From Confluentibacter flavum (GTDB lineage: Bacteria; Bacteroidota; Bacteroidia; Flavobacteriales; Flavobacteriaceae): a stretch of 64,000 bases of DNA. The stretch spans positions 43,013 to 107,012 of the forward strand of contig NZ_PJEO01000009.1 of assembly GCF_002843175.1 (NCBI RefSeq). The letters are read 5' to 3'. A program made the translations under genes and the position numbers. Within the stretch, counting starts at the first letter, position 1, and the number at the start of each line of letters is the position of its first letter. Of the stretch, positions 34,450 through 43,255 are shown piece after piece. The notes under the pieces are model-generated. The model did not search any database, was not told the origin of the DNA, and saw nothing but the letters and a program-made list of their open reading frames with translations.

Positions 34450-35199
34450 ATGGAATTGCGTCAAGCCCACATTATTATAACCGGAGCAGGATCCGGTTTT
34501 GGAAAAGCTATGGCCTTATATTTTTCATCAAAAGGAGCCTCTGTTTTCGCTTTAGATATTAATGGAACCTCTCTATCAAAACTAAAAAAGGAAGACAAAA
34601 CGGTTCATACCTATACATGTGATGTTTCAAATAATGGTGATGTTGAAGAGGTTGTTGATACGCTATTTCAAAATCACAGTGGCATAAATGTACTGATAAA
34701 TAATGCCGGTATTATGAAAAACGCCCCATTGGTAAATGTTTTAAACAGGCCAGATGGCAGACATTCCATGGCATTATGGGATGAGGTTATTCAGGTCAAC
34801 CAGAATGGCGTTTTTTATATGGCACGTTCGTTTATTAACAACATGATAAAAAAAAGGAACAAAGGGGTTGTTATTAATATGAGTTCTATAGCTGCAACAG
34901 GCAATGCGGGACAAACAGCCTATTCAGCATCAAAAGCTGCTGTTGAGGCGATGACTAAAGTATGGGCCAAAGAGTTGGGTGTTTTTGGCATACGTTCTGT
35001 AGCCATTGCTCCAGGGTTTATGAATACCATGGGCACCCATGAGGCTTTAGAAAAAACCATGCTTGATAAATGGGTTAGCAAAACCCCTTTAAATCGAACA
35101 GGCGCCATTGAGGAGGTTATATTAGCGGCTCAATTTGCGATTGAAAACGACTTTTATAATGGTGAAGTGCTAGGTTTAAATGGTGGTTTAGTACTATAA
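34450..35199 (+). CDS. SDR family NAD(P)-dependent oxidoreductase
   Basis: 249-residue classical short-chain dehydrogenase. Cofactor motif TGAGSGFGKAM (about 11-21), NNAGIMKN, catalytic serine in NMSSIAATGNAG and the catalytic YSASK (about 157-161). PGFMNTMGTHEALEKT is the variable substrate loop. In this setting it could reduce or oxidise either the sugar ring or the ACP-bound acyl group. It lies 3 bases after the ACP gene and 4 before a GNAT gene. Confidence 0.93.
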   Translation: MELRQAHIIITGAGSGFGKAMALYFSSKGASVFALDINGTSLSKLKKEDKTVHTYTCDVSNNGDVEEVVDTLFQNHSGINVLINNAGIMKNAPLVNVLNRPDGRHSMALWDEVIQVNQNGVFYMARSFINNMIKKRNKGVVINMSSIAATGNAGQTAYSASKAAVEAMTKVWAKELGVFGIRSVAIAPGFMNTMGTHEALEKTMLDKWVSKTPLNRTGAIEEVILAAQFAIENDFYNGEVLGLNGGLVL

Positions 35200-35203
35200 T
35201 ATT

Positions 35204-35758
35204 ATGGACTTTGTTATTAAAACAGAACGATTAGTATTAAGGCCACCACTAGAAAGTGATGCCAAAGAATTATTTGAGTTAATGGCAGATGATAAACTGA
35301 CCCAATTTTTAACATGGGAACCACATACTACTTTGGGAACTACTTTAGGAGTGATTCAAAGTTTAATTGGAGCCCAACAAGATGGTAAAGGTTACCATTG
35401 GTGCGTATGTTTAGAAAATCATATCGTTGGCTTGGTTTCTTTGATTGATGTAAAAAGAAACATAAGGACCTGGGTATTGAATAGAGCAGAACTATCTTAC
35501 TGGATCGGTTCTAATTACCAAGGAAGAGGTTTTGCAACAGAGGCATCCAAAGAAGTTGTAAAGTTCGGGTTTGATACCCTTGATTTCCATAAAATTATAA
35601 TTGCTCATGCTGTTGAAAACATAGCATCCCAACGTATATGCCATAAATTGGGTTTTGTACCATATGCACATGAACACGACGCTTTTTTTAAAACAAATAA
35701 ATGGTATGATCTTATTTGGTATGAACATATAAATAATACTGATAATGGAGTGGATTAA
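35204..35758 (+). CDS. GNAT family N-acetyltransferase, RimJ/RimL-like
   Basis: 184 residues of the Acetyltransf_3 type: TERLVLRPPLESDAKELFEL at the N-terminus, the acyl-CoA pyrophosphate loop in GSNYQGRGFATEASKEVV, and HAVENIASQRICHKLGF near the end. Such enzymes acetylate amino groups, here possibly the amino sugar or the attached amino acid. It overlaps the following gene by 14 bases, which ties it to the cassette. Confidence 0.9.
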   Translation: MDFVIKTERLVLRPPLESDAKELFELMADDKLTQFLTWEPHTTLGTTLGVIQSLIGAQQDGKGYHWCVCLENHIVGLVSLIDVKRNIRTWVLNRAELSYWIGSNYQGRGFATEASKEVVKFGFDTLDFHKIIIAHAVENIASQRICHKLGFVPYAHEHDAFFKTNKWYDLIWYEHINNTDNGVD

Positions 35759-36710
35759 AAAGGGTAAAATTTATAATGTGAACAACCATTCGGAATGGAT
35801 GCAAGACTATGCCCAAGTGCCTACACCAGTAAAATTTGATAGCTATTATCGTATTTATTTTACAACTAGGCACCAGCCAAAAAAGGATGCACTTCCAATA
35901 AGTTCTATTGCCTATATTGATGTAGATAGGAATGATTTAAAGCACATATTACGTATAAGTAACACCCCTGTTTTACAACTTGGTAAGTTGGGGGCTTTCG
36001 ATGAATTTGGACAAATGCCTGCCGATATTATTAAGATAGATGAAACTACCCATTATATGTATTATACGGGCTGGTCCAGAAGTGCATCGGTACCCTATGT
36101 AACGCGTATAGGACTTGCAATAAGCAAAGATAATTGTAAGTCGTTTCAAAAACTATTTGATGGTCCAATATTAGGTTTGAATAAGTATGACCCTATTTTG
36201 GTGAATGGGCCTTCGGTGATAAAGAAGGATGATATATATTATATGTTTTATTCGTCTGCCACCAAATGGATAGAGCATCATGGTAAAAAAGAAGTTTTTT
36301 ATTATATAAAAAGAGCAATCTCTAAAAACGGAATCGATTGGGAGACAAACCATGATTTATGTATTGATACATTGATAGATAATGAAGTTCAGAACGCTCC
36401 AAGAGTCTCAAAAGTTGGAGACATCTATTATATGTGGTTTTGTTACAGAAAAGGTGTAGAATTTAGAGGCAAACCGGATAATGGATATCAATTGGGGTTG
36501 TCAATATCCAGAGATTTAGAACATTGGGAGCGAATTTCCGTAAGTTCTCTTGGGATTTCCAAAAGTGATTTTGGATGGGACAGTATGATGATGTGTTACC
36601 CTTATATGATTAAAGATCTTGAAAAATTACTGTTATTTTATAATGGCAACTACTTTGGAAAAGAAGGGTTTGGTTACGCTGAATTGAATATAAAATCGTT
36701 AATATCATAA
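35745..36710 (+). CDS. Five-bladed beta-propeller protein, GH43/GH130-like
   Basis: 321 residues with repeated blade motifs (YYRIYFTTR, HYMYYTGWS, IYYMFYSSATKW, IYYMWFCYRKG, LLFYNGNYFG) and matching GLAISKDNCKSF, AISKNGIDWE and LSISRDLEHWE strands, characteristic of GH43/GH32/GH130-type propellers. It has no signal peptide, so it is cytoplasmic, unlike polysaccharide-degrading members. That suggests a biosynthetic or sugar-phosphorolysis role rather than degradation. Fused by overlap to the GNAT gene and by 1 base to the next glycosyltransferase. Precise reaction unknown. Confidence 0.75.
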   Translation: MEWIKKGKIYNVNNHSEWMQDYAQVPTPVKFDSYYRIYFTTRHQPKKDALPISSIAYIDVDRNDLKHILRISNTPVLQLGKLGAFDEFGQMPADIIKIDETTHYMYYTGWSRSASVPYVTRIGLAISKDNCKSFQKLFDGPILGLNKYDPILVNGPSVIKKDDIYYMFYSSATKWIEHHGKKEVFYYIKRAISKNGIDWETNHDLCIDTLIDNEVQNAPRVSKVGDIYYMWFCYRKGVEFRGKPDNGYQLGLSISRDLEHWERISVSSLGISKSDFGWDSMMMCYPYMIKDLEKLLLFYNGNYFGKEGFGYAELNIKSLIS

Positions 36711-38305
36711 TGGCCTTGGATGATAAGCTATTAGCTGTTGTTTGGATGCTTGCTTATAATCACGAAGATTATATAGAACAAGCCGTGGAGTCTGTAATGG
36801 TTCAGAACACAACTTTTAACTATAAACTTATTATAGGAGAAGACTATTCCACTGACACTACGCGGTCTATTTGCAAACGACTACAAGATAAATACCCTGA
36901 TAATATTGACCTGATATTAAATGAAACTAATTTGGGTCATGAAAAAAACGGACAAAACATATATAACTTATGCTTAGCAAGTAAGGCAAAATATATTGCT
37001 ATGTTGGAAGGGGATGATTATTGGACTGATCCACTAAAACTGCAAAAACAGATTGATTTTTTAGAGGAAAACTCTGAATATTCTATGTCGTTTACAAGAT
37101 TTAAGGTTAAACATAATACTTTACCCAAGTTAAGTGATGATAAATATGGACGATATTTTAAGGATGGAGACGCTTATATATTATTTGATTTTGATAAATT
37201 CGCTAAAGGCTGGTATGGTGGGGCACCTACATTGGTTTTTAGAGCCCGACTGTTTAATATTAACTTGATTTCGAAGTATCGCTATTTTAGGGATATTCAC
37301 CTTTTTACAGAGTTATTAAAAGGCGGAAATGGGGTTTGCCTTAATTTTTATGGTTCGGTTTATAGAATCCACGATGGAGGCATCCATTCATCGGCTAAGC
37401 CGTTAGAACGCGCTGAAACGGCAAGTTTATGTTATAAGGAACTTTATTTTAAAAATATAAACATACCACAACTTAAAATAAAGTATCGCTATTTCCATAG
37501 CAGTTATATTAAAGAATTACTAGTGCACAAACATTATTTTACGGCCTTTAAACAAGCCTTTTTATTTGGGTTTTACATGAAGGATTTTGACTTTATTGTG
37601 AGTAATTATAAGCGTATTACAAAACAGATGCTTAAGGGCAGAAGAATTTGGATGTTTAAAAAAATAAAAATGGCCTTTCAAAACAAGCCAAAAAAAAAGG
37701 AGTTTTTAGGTTCGCAACACTATTGGGAACAACGTTATCAGGCCAATAAAAATTCTGGAGTAGGAAGTTATGGGCGTCTGGCTGAATTTAAGGCTGAGGT
37801 ATTAAATGCTTTTGTTCAAAAGAATGGCATACAATCTGTTATTGAATTTGGATGTGGTGATGGCCATCAATTAAGTTTAGCCCATTATCCTAGTTATATT
37901 GGTTTTGATGTTTCTCTAAAAGCACTAGAATTATGTAAAGAGCGTTTTAAGAATGATCAAACGAAAGCTTTTTATAGTATGGAGGATGAGGCTTTTGTGA
38001 ATACCAAAGCAGACTTAGTATTGTCGTTAGATGTGATTTATCATTTGATAGAAGATGCCGTGTTTGAAAACTATATGAACCGATTATTTAAATCATCAAC
38101 AACATATGTAATTATCTACTCTAGTAATTACGATGCACATGAAGTGGTCCATGTAAAATGCAGAACGTTTACCAATTGGATAGCAGCTCATGTCTCAAAT
38201 GAATGGAAGTTGTTAGAACATATTAGAAACAAATATCCTTTTGATAGTAACAATCCGGATCACAGCTCGATGGCAGATTTTTATATTTACCGCAAAAAAA
38301 GATAA
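36710..38305 (+). CDS. Bifunctional GT2 glycosyltransferase - SAM methyltransferase fusion
   Basis: 531 residues with two enzymes in one chain. Residues 1-310 form a GT2 domain (VVWMLAYNHEDYIEQAVESV, GEDYSTDTTRSI, YIAMLEGDDYWTDPLKLQKQ). A basic linker at about 310-325 leads into a class I methyltransferase (QHYWEQRYQ, VIEFGCGDGHQLSLA as motif I, DLVLSLDVIYHLIED). One protein could add a sugar and methylate it or its neighbour. Start overlaps the previous stop by one base. It is the last plus-strand gene before the opposite-strand block; a short TAAAGG/CCTTTA dyad lies at its end. Confidence 0.9.
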   Translation: MALDDKLLAVVWMLAYNHEDYIEQAVESVMVQNTTFNYKLIIGEDYSTDTTRSICKRLQDKYPDNIDLILNETNLGHEKNGQNIYNLCLASKAKYIAMLEGDDYWTDPLKLQKQIDFLEENSEYSMSFTRFKVKHNTLPKLSDDKYGRYFKDGDAYILFDFDKFAKGWYGGAPTLVFRARLFNINLISKYRYFRDIHLFTELLKGGNGVCLNFYGSVYRIHDGGIHSSAKPLERAETASLCYKELYFKNINIPQLKIKYRYFHSSYIKELLVHKHYFTAFKQAFLFGFYMKDFDFIVSNYKRITKQMLKGRRIWMFKKIKMAFQNKPKKKEFLGSQHYWEQRYQANKNSGVGSYGRLAEFKAEVLNAFVQKNGIQSVIEFGCGDGHQLSLAHYPSYIGFDVSLKALELCKERFKNDQTKAFYSMEDEAFVNTKADLVLSLDVIYHLIEDAVFENYMNRLFKSSTTYVIIYSSNYDAHEVVHVKCRTFTNWIAAHVSNEWKLLEHIRNKYPFDSNNPDHSSMADFYIYRKKR

Positions 38306-38309
38306 AGGC

Positions 38310-39023
38310 TTATATTATACCTTTAAAATATTCAAGCAGTTTGTTGTTGTTGTTACTCTCTTTATTTATTTTCCAGAGCGGATCAATATCATGAATATCA
38401 TTAATTAGCCTTACCCCAACATTTTTTAGGATAATACGTTCCACACCATTTTTTGCCAAGTTTCCAGTAATCCAAATATCATCTACCATAAAATTACTTT
38501 TTATAATTTCATCATTAAAAATATCAAGGTCAAAAAATTTGACACGATAGGCAGCTCCCCAAGTTCCAGTAATAATATCGACTTGTAATGGTTTTCTTGA
38601 AGGAGATCCAAAAAATTTCAGGCTTGTAGAATAATCACATTTATCTTTTAATATTCGACCTCTATAGCCTATTGCTTTATCAGGGTATTTTTTGGCGTAT
38701 TTTAATAAGGTTTTTAAAAACTTTGGCGGATAATAAACATCATCATCTACAGTGACTATGAGAGTTTCCTTATTATCCCATTCTTGTTTTAGGGAGTAAT
38801 ATAATTTTGTAAAAGGGCCTACATCATCACAAAGTTTAATCTTTATAGGTGCGTTTTTAATAAAATCTGGTATTATAGTTTCCCGCTGAATTCTTTTATA
38901 CACCTTTGGCAACCATAATATAATACTATCTGGCTTTAAAGTTTGGTTGCAAATAGATTCAATCATTGGTTTGATTTTACCAATTCGCGAAGGTATTGTG
39001 GTAAAGCTAATAATTACATTCAT
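38310..39023 (-). CDS. GT-A fold glycosyltransferase
   Basis: 237 residues. It opens with VIISFTTIPSRIGKIKPMIES, a family start seen in small capsule glycosyltransferases, and has a DxD-type motif in LIVTVDDDVYYPPKFL (around residue 93). DIITGTWGAAYRVKFF and NFMVDDIWITGNLAKNG belong to the acceptor side. It is the last gene of the minus-strand block, directly joined to the methyltransferase upstream. Sugar specificity unknown. Confidence 0.82.
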   Translation of the reverse strand: MNVIISFTTIPSRIGKIKPMIESICNQTLKPDSIILWLPKVYKRIQRETIIPDFIKNAPIKIKLCDDVGPFTKLYYSLKQEWDNKETLIVTVDDDVYYPPKFLKTLLKYAKKYPDKAIGYRGRILKDKCDYSTSLKFFGSPSRKPLQVDIITGTWGAAYRVKFFDLDIFNDEIIKSNFMVDDIWITGNLAKNGVERIILKNVGVRLINDIHDIDPLWKINKESNNNNKLLEYFKGII

Positions 39024-39707
39024 TTATTTTAAGCTTAAAATTCTCTTTATCTTATTAATTATTCTTTTCAATAAAGGCTGTTTAGGAAGCTTACAATACT
39101 TTTGTTGTACCCAAATAATATCTTTAGCCACATTGTCTTCGGAGATCCGTTTAAAAAAAACAGTGGTTCCAACATCAGTTATTAAATGCCAACGTGTATC
39201 TTCTTTTAGTAAAAAATCCCTTAAAATAGTGCCAGTAGGAATGTGTGTGTCATCTACAGCTAAAATACCACCAACTTTTAATTTATCTGCTGTATAATAC
39301 CAATCTATAAAAGGTGCTGGAAATGCATGATCACCATCAATTAAAATAAAATCTAAATCATCACTCTCTAAACTAGGCACCACATCCTGAGATATTTTCG
39401 CAATCATTTTTACATGATTATTGTTTATTCCTAAGTTATCACACCATTCTCTAATTAGTTTATGTTCTTGAGGAAAAGGAGATATAACAGTATGTTTTTT
39501 TGATAATAAAGCTAGTAAAACGGTAGAATAACCACAGCCTGTTTCTAATGTGTTTCCTCCAGCAGGAATATTATTTGCTATCCAGTTGAGTACATCTGGT
39601 TTAATGGCATAACTTTTTGATCCTGCATTTTCACGACCATGGAATCTAGGATTTTCCTTATATAAAAGCTCTATAATTTTAGATCTGGTATTATTTGAAT
39701 GATTCAT
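39024..39707 (-). CDS. Class I SAM-dependent methyltransferase
   Basis: 227 residues with SAM motif I in LETGCGYSTVLLALL, and DFILIDGDHAFPAPFIDWYY plus GGILAVDDTHIPTG as the later loops, a pattern of methyltransferase-24-type proteins acting on small hydroxylated molecules or sugars. C-terminal basic tail (LLKRIINKIKRILSLK). Stop abuts the next gene's start without a gap. The substrate is probably a sugar of the glycan. Confidence 0.82.
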   Translation of the reverse strand: MNHSNNTRSKIIELLYKENPRFHGRENAGSKSYAIKPDVLNWIANNIPAGGNTLETGCGYSTVLLALLSKKHTVISPFPQEHKLIREWCDNLGINNNHVKMIAKISQDVVPSLESDDLDFILIDGDHAFPAPFIDWYYTADKLKVGGILAVDDTHIPTGTILRDFLLKEDTRWHLITDVGTTVFFKRISEDNVAKDIIWVQQKYCKLPKQPLLKRIINKIKRILSLK

Positions 39708-39776
39708 AAAATATTATGATTATATATATTGATATTAACTGCATTAAATAATTTATATTTTTTAAAATTTAAGTTT

Positions 39777-40709
39777 TTAAATTTTTTTATCAATTATTTG
39801 TTGCTTATTGATACTATCTAATAGTCCTTTTTTAAGCAGTGTATTAAACCACTTTGAGAACTTTTTGGCACCTTTATGATTAAGATGATCTAAATCACCG
39901 TATTCAGAATTATCAAGCGGAAAGTCCTTAAAATCCAAAAATTTAATGGTATCAAATTTTTGTTTTTTTAATAATTGTAAGGCTTCCTCATTTTGACTAT
40001 AAAATGATTTTTTATGGTAGGGGCTTCTTACTAAATAGACTTTTTTGTTCATCTCTTTACAAAACTGTATTATTTTTTCTAAATAATGAATTTCATGCAC
40101 AGACATTTTTTGGTATTCGGGGTATATTGAAAACCCTGTTTTATTCATGGTCTTTAAAATAGAATCGGTTTTTTTTCTTACCAGGTACTTATAACCTCCA
40201 ATTTTATTGATATAAAAATAATCGTTTAGCTTCATTCTTATAAGATTGTATTTAATTGAAATAGGCAACACCTTTGCATATCCCTTTACATTTTTTGTCA
40301 TTAAAAACAGGTTGTCTTCCAAATTCATAAACGACGCATACCTTGGATATCGTAACCTCATATACTTATTGCTCCAAATATCCTTATCTGCCCATATACT
40401 AATTTTATTGTTGGTGAATTCTAAAAAAACCGTTTCAATCTGTGGATTTTGTGGCAATATCTGTTTGATTTTTTGAAAGGTATAGAAATAGGTTTCGCCA
40501 GCATTTGAAAAATTTTTAAAATTGGAAATTAGTGAATCATTAAAGGCGCATTCGGGTTGTGAATGCCCAAATAGCACATATTTTTTTTCTTTAGAAATTT
40601 TAAAATCAGCTTTATTATTTACAATAATATTTGTGGTAAGTATAATACAAGTAAAAAGGCAACAAAAGATTAGAGTGAAAAAGAAAACCTGTTTAATGAA
40701 CTTTTTCAT
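39777..40709 (-). CDS. SGNH-hydrolase-like membrane-anchored protein
   Basis: 310 residues. One N-terminal transmembrane helix (VFFFTLIFCCLFTCIILTT) anchors it, with the rest probably periplasmic. The nucleophile serine of an SGNH fold would be in LFGHSQPECAFNDS, and the catalytic Asp/His pair in YGDLDHLNHKGAKKF near residue 280. It resembles the companion proteins of MBOAT acyltransferases (AlgJ/AlgX, DltD). It lies downstream of the MBOAT gene and a second, similar protein, after a 143-bp gap. It may load or transfer the acyl group. Confidence 0.65.
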   Translation of the reverse strand: MKKFIKQVFFFTLIFCCLFTCIILTTNIIVNNKADFKISKEKKYVLFGHSQPECAFNDSLISNFKNFSNAGETYFYTFQKIKQILPQNPQIETVFLEFTNNKISIWADKDIWSNKYMRLRYPRYASFMNLEDNLFLMTKNVKGYAKVLPISIKYNLIRMKLNDYFYINKIGGYKYLVRKKTDSILKTMNKTGFSIYPEYQKMSVHEIHYLEKIIQFCKEMNKKVYLVRSPYHKKSFYSQNEEALQLLKKQKFDTIKFLDFKDFPLDNSEYGDLDHLNHKGAKKFSKWFNTLLKKGLLDSINKQQIIDKKI

Positions 40710-40852
40710 CTGTCAGTATTTATTTTTTTAGAGCTCAGATTTAATATCCCAATAATCATTCTTGGTTGGTTCGTTAATTTAGCTAATGGGTATTTCATAA
40801 TTGCAAATTTTTCCTTTTCTATAAAAATATGTCCATCATAACGACCTCTATA

Positions 40853-41812
40853 TTATTTTTCAACTACATCAAGTTTTTTTAAATCGTGGGCTAATTTTTT
40901 AGAAAATAAGTCAACACCTTTTTTGTTTAGGTGTAATGAATTATAAAAATATTCTTTTTTGTAACATATTGAATCATCAACATAGTTTAAAAACGTATTA
41001 TTATATTGAGTACTAACTTGTTTAAAAAACTTAAAGGTTTCGTCTCTATTTAACACCAGTTTTTTTTCTTCAAAATATTCAGGCGTATAAACCAGTGTTA
41101 CTTTTATGTTCTGTTCCTCACATTCCTGAAGAAATTGATAAAATAAGTTAACTGTATTTGTATCATTACTAATTGTGTAAATTCCTCTTTTTAATCTTGC
41201 CTCTTCCATGGTTTTATCCCATGGCTTATCAGTGCTTTTAAACCCTTTATATTTTAAAGGTTTCATATTGGATTTCATAAATGCCATCGAGAAGGCTTTC
41301 TTTTTTGCGGTGGCTTTTCCAACATACCTAACAAGCGGTACCACGTGGTCCAAAAGCGAAAAACCATCATAAGATTTAGCATATCTCCAGATATTAAAAT
41401 TCCATAACATATAAGGTAAAAACTGGTCAGATTCATATAAATCCTCTCTTTTTTCAAAACTAAAATAATCCACACACATAATAATTTGTTTAGGCTGTGG
41501 ATTATATTTTAAATATTCAATGTGCCTTAAATATTGGGTTAAAAAATTATGCCCTAGCATCCCAAAGTTATACACTTTAAGTTTTAAGGAATCTTCCAAA
41601 ATATGAGGGTCGATCTGCATGGAAGCCCTGGAAGACCCATAGATTACGACATCAGCATTAACTTGGCCTTTGTAAATGTCATTCCAAGCATTATAATTCC
41701 CCGGTGATGTGTTTGATTTTAGTAAATTTTTTGAAATAAAGACATCTAAGCCATAGGAAGCAATCACTACAGGTAAAATAAAATATAAAAGTGCAATTAA
41801 AAATTTACGCAT
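40853..41812 (-). CDS. SGNH-hydrolase-like MBOAT partner protein
   Basis: 319 residues with an N-terminal membrane anchor (LIALLYFILPVVIASYGL), then VVIYGSSRASMQIDPHI, where Ser in G-S-S-R-A is the likely nucleophile, as in MBOAT-linked SGNH proteins. The C-terminal block reads FYNSLHLNKKGVDLF: histidine is kept, but the usual Asp of D-x-x-H is Asn. Activity may thus differ from that of the relative at 39777. It begins 3 bases after the MBOAT gene and surely works with it in periplasmic O-acylation of the glycan. Confidence 0.75.
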   Translation of the reverse strand: MRKFLIALLYFILPVVIASYGLDVFISKNLLKSNTSPGNYNAWNDIYKGQVNADVVIYGSSRASMQIDPHILEDSLKLKVYNFGMLGHNFLTQYLRHIEYLKYNPQPKQIIMCVDYFSFEKREDLYESDQFLPYMLWNFNIWRYAKSYDGFSLLDHVVPLVRYVGKATAKKKAFSMAFMKSNMKPLKYKGFKSTDKPWDKTMEEARLKRGIYTISNDTNTVNLFYQFLQECEEQNIKVTLVYTPEYFEEKKLVLNRDETFKFFKQVSTQYNNTFLNYVDDSICYKKEYFYNSLHLNKKGVDLFSKKLAHDLKKLDVVEK

Positions 41813-41815
41813 TTT

Positions 41816-43252
41816 TTAAAATTGAAAATAAATAAATTCTTGCTCTTCACCACTAAATAGAAAAATTAAAAAGACGATGGTGTAATAAAAAGCATAGCGG
41901 TACGGTTTTTTCCAAGTAATTCCAAAACGTTCAATACCATAAAGCTCTTCACGTCCAGACCATTCTATTAACAACATAAATAGAATAAGTATGGATAGAA
42001 TTTTTGGCTGGATTTGAGGTATGGTAAACAGAGAATACGAAAAGATTTCTGATATAAAACTCCAAGCATGACTAAGGTTATCAGCTCTAAAAAACACCCA
42101 TGCCAATGTAGTTAAAGCAAATGTTGATAGTATTAATAAAATCTCCTTAATGGTAGGTAGCCATTTTCCTTGAGCTACGATTTCAATATGCTTTCTATTC
42201 TTGCTGCCAAGTAATAGAGGTAAAAAATATAATGCGTTCAAAGCGCCCCAAACTATAAAGGTCCAATTGGGGCCATGCCAAAACCCGCTAACCACAAAAA
42301 TTATAAATACGTTTCTAATTTGCTGAAATTTAGAGCCACGAGACCCACCTAAAGGAATATACAGATAATCTCTAAACCAAGTAGAAAGTGAGATATGCCA
42401 ACGTCTCCAAAACTCTGCAATATCTCTTGAAAAGTAAGGAAAGGCAAAATTTTGCTTTAGATCAAAACCAAATAGTCTTGATGTACCAATGGCAATATCG
42501 GAATAACCTGAAAAATCCCCATAAATTTGGAAAGCAAAAAGAACAGCTCCTACGACCAATGTGCTTCCACTAAAATCTCCCGTGTTATTAAATATTTGAT
42601 TGACTACTTCGGCACAGTTATCGGCAATGACAATTTTTTTGAAAAGACCCCAAAGAATCTGACGTAGACCATCGACCGCTTTGCCATAATGAAATGATCT
42701 TTTTTTATAGAATTGAGGCAATAGATTTGTAGCACGTTCAATTGGGCCAGCGACTAATTGAGGAAAAAAGCTTACGAACGCTGAAAAAGCAATAAAATCT
42801 GCGGTGGGCACTAGTTTCCGTCTGTACACATCTATGGAATAACTTAATGTTTGAAACGTATAAAAGCTGATACCTACCGGTAAGATAATATTTAATGAGT
42901 TTGGTTGTATTTTATAACCAAAAAAAGAAAATGCTGTGATAAAATTATCTATAAAGAAATTATAATATTTGAAAAAGCATAAAAACCCTATGTTTATTAA
43001 AATGCTTGTCCAGAGTAACATTTTACGTCTTACAGCATGCTCTTGTTTAGCCAAACTTATACCAACTAAATAATCAACCAAAGTGCTAAACATTATGAGC
43101 GATAAAAACCGCCAATCCCACCAAGCATAAAACACATAACTGGCAACAACAATAAGAAAATTTTGAAGCTTGAGGTTTTTATTAACAACAAACCAATATA
43201 AAACAAACACAATGGGTAAGAATATGGCAAAATCAATGGAATTGAAAAGCAT
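41816..43252 (-). CDS. MBOAT family O-acyltransferase, AlgI-like
   Basis: Polytopic inner-membrane enzyme of 478 residues that passes acyl groups from the cytoplasm to periplasmic glycan. Visible family stretches are FVLYWFVVNKNLKLQN, ILPVGISFYTFQTLSYSIDV, FFPQLVAGPIERA, FGFDLKQNFAFPYFSRDI, RRWHISLSTWFRDYLYIPLGG and SGFWHGPNW with the invariant histidine. Size and motif order match AlgI/PatA-type proteins. Directly followed by an SGNH-like partner. Acetate is the usual group. Confidence 0.95.
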   Translation of the reverse strand: MLFNSIDFAIFLPIVFVLYWFVVNKNLKLQNFLIVVASYVFYAWWDWRFLSLIMFSTLVDYLVGISLAKQEHAVRRKMLLWTSILINIGFLCFFKYYNFFIDNFITAFSFFGYKIQPNSLNIILPVGISFYTFQTLSYSIDVYRRKLVPTADFIAFSAFVSFFPQLVAGPIERATNLLPQFYKKRSFHYGKAVDGLRQILWGLFKKIVIADNCAEVVNQIFNNTGDFSGSTLVVGAVLFAFQIYGDFSGYSDIAIGTSRLFGFDLKQNFAFPYFSRDIAEFWRRWHISLSTWFRDYLYIPLGGSRGSKFQQIRNVFIIFVVSGFWHGPNWTFIVWGALNALYFLPLLLGSKNRKHIEIVAQGKWLPTIKEILLILSTFALTTLAWVFFRADNLSHAWSFISEIFSYSLFTIPQIQPKILSILILFMLLIEWSGREELYGIERFGITWKKPYRYAFYYTIVFLIFLFSGEEQEFIYFQF

Positions 43253-43255
43253 AGA

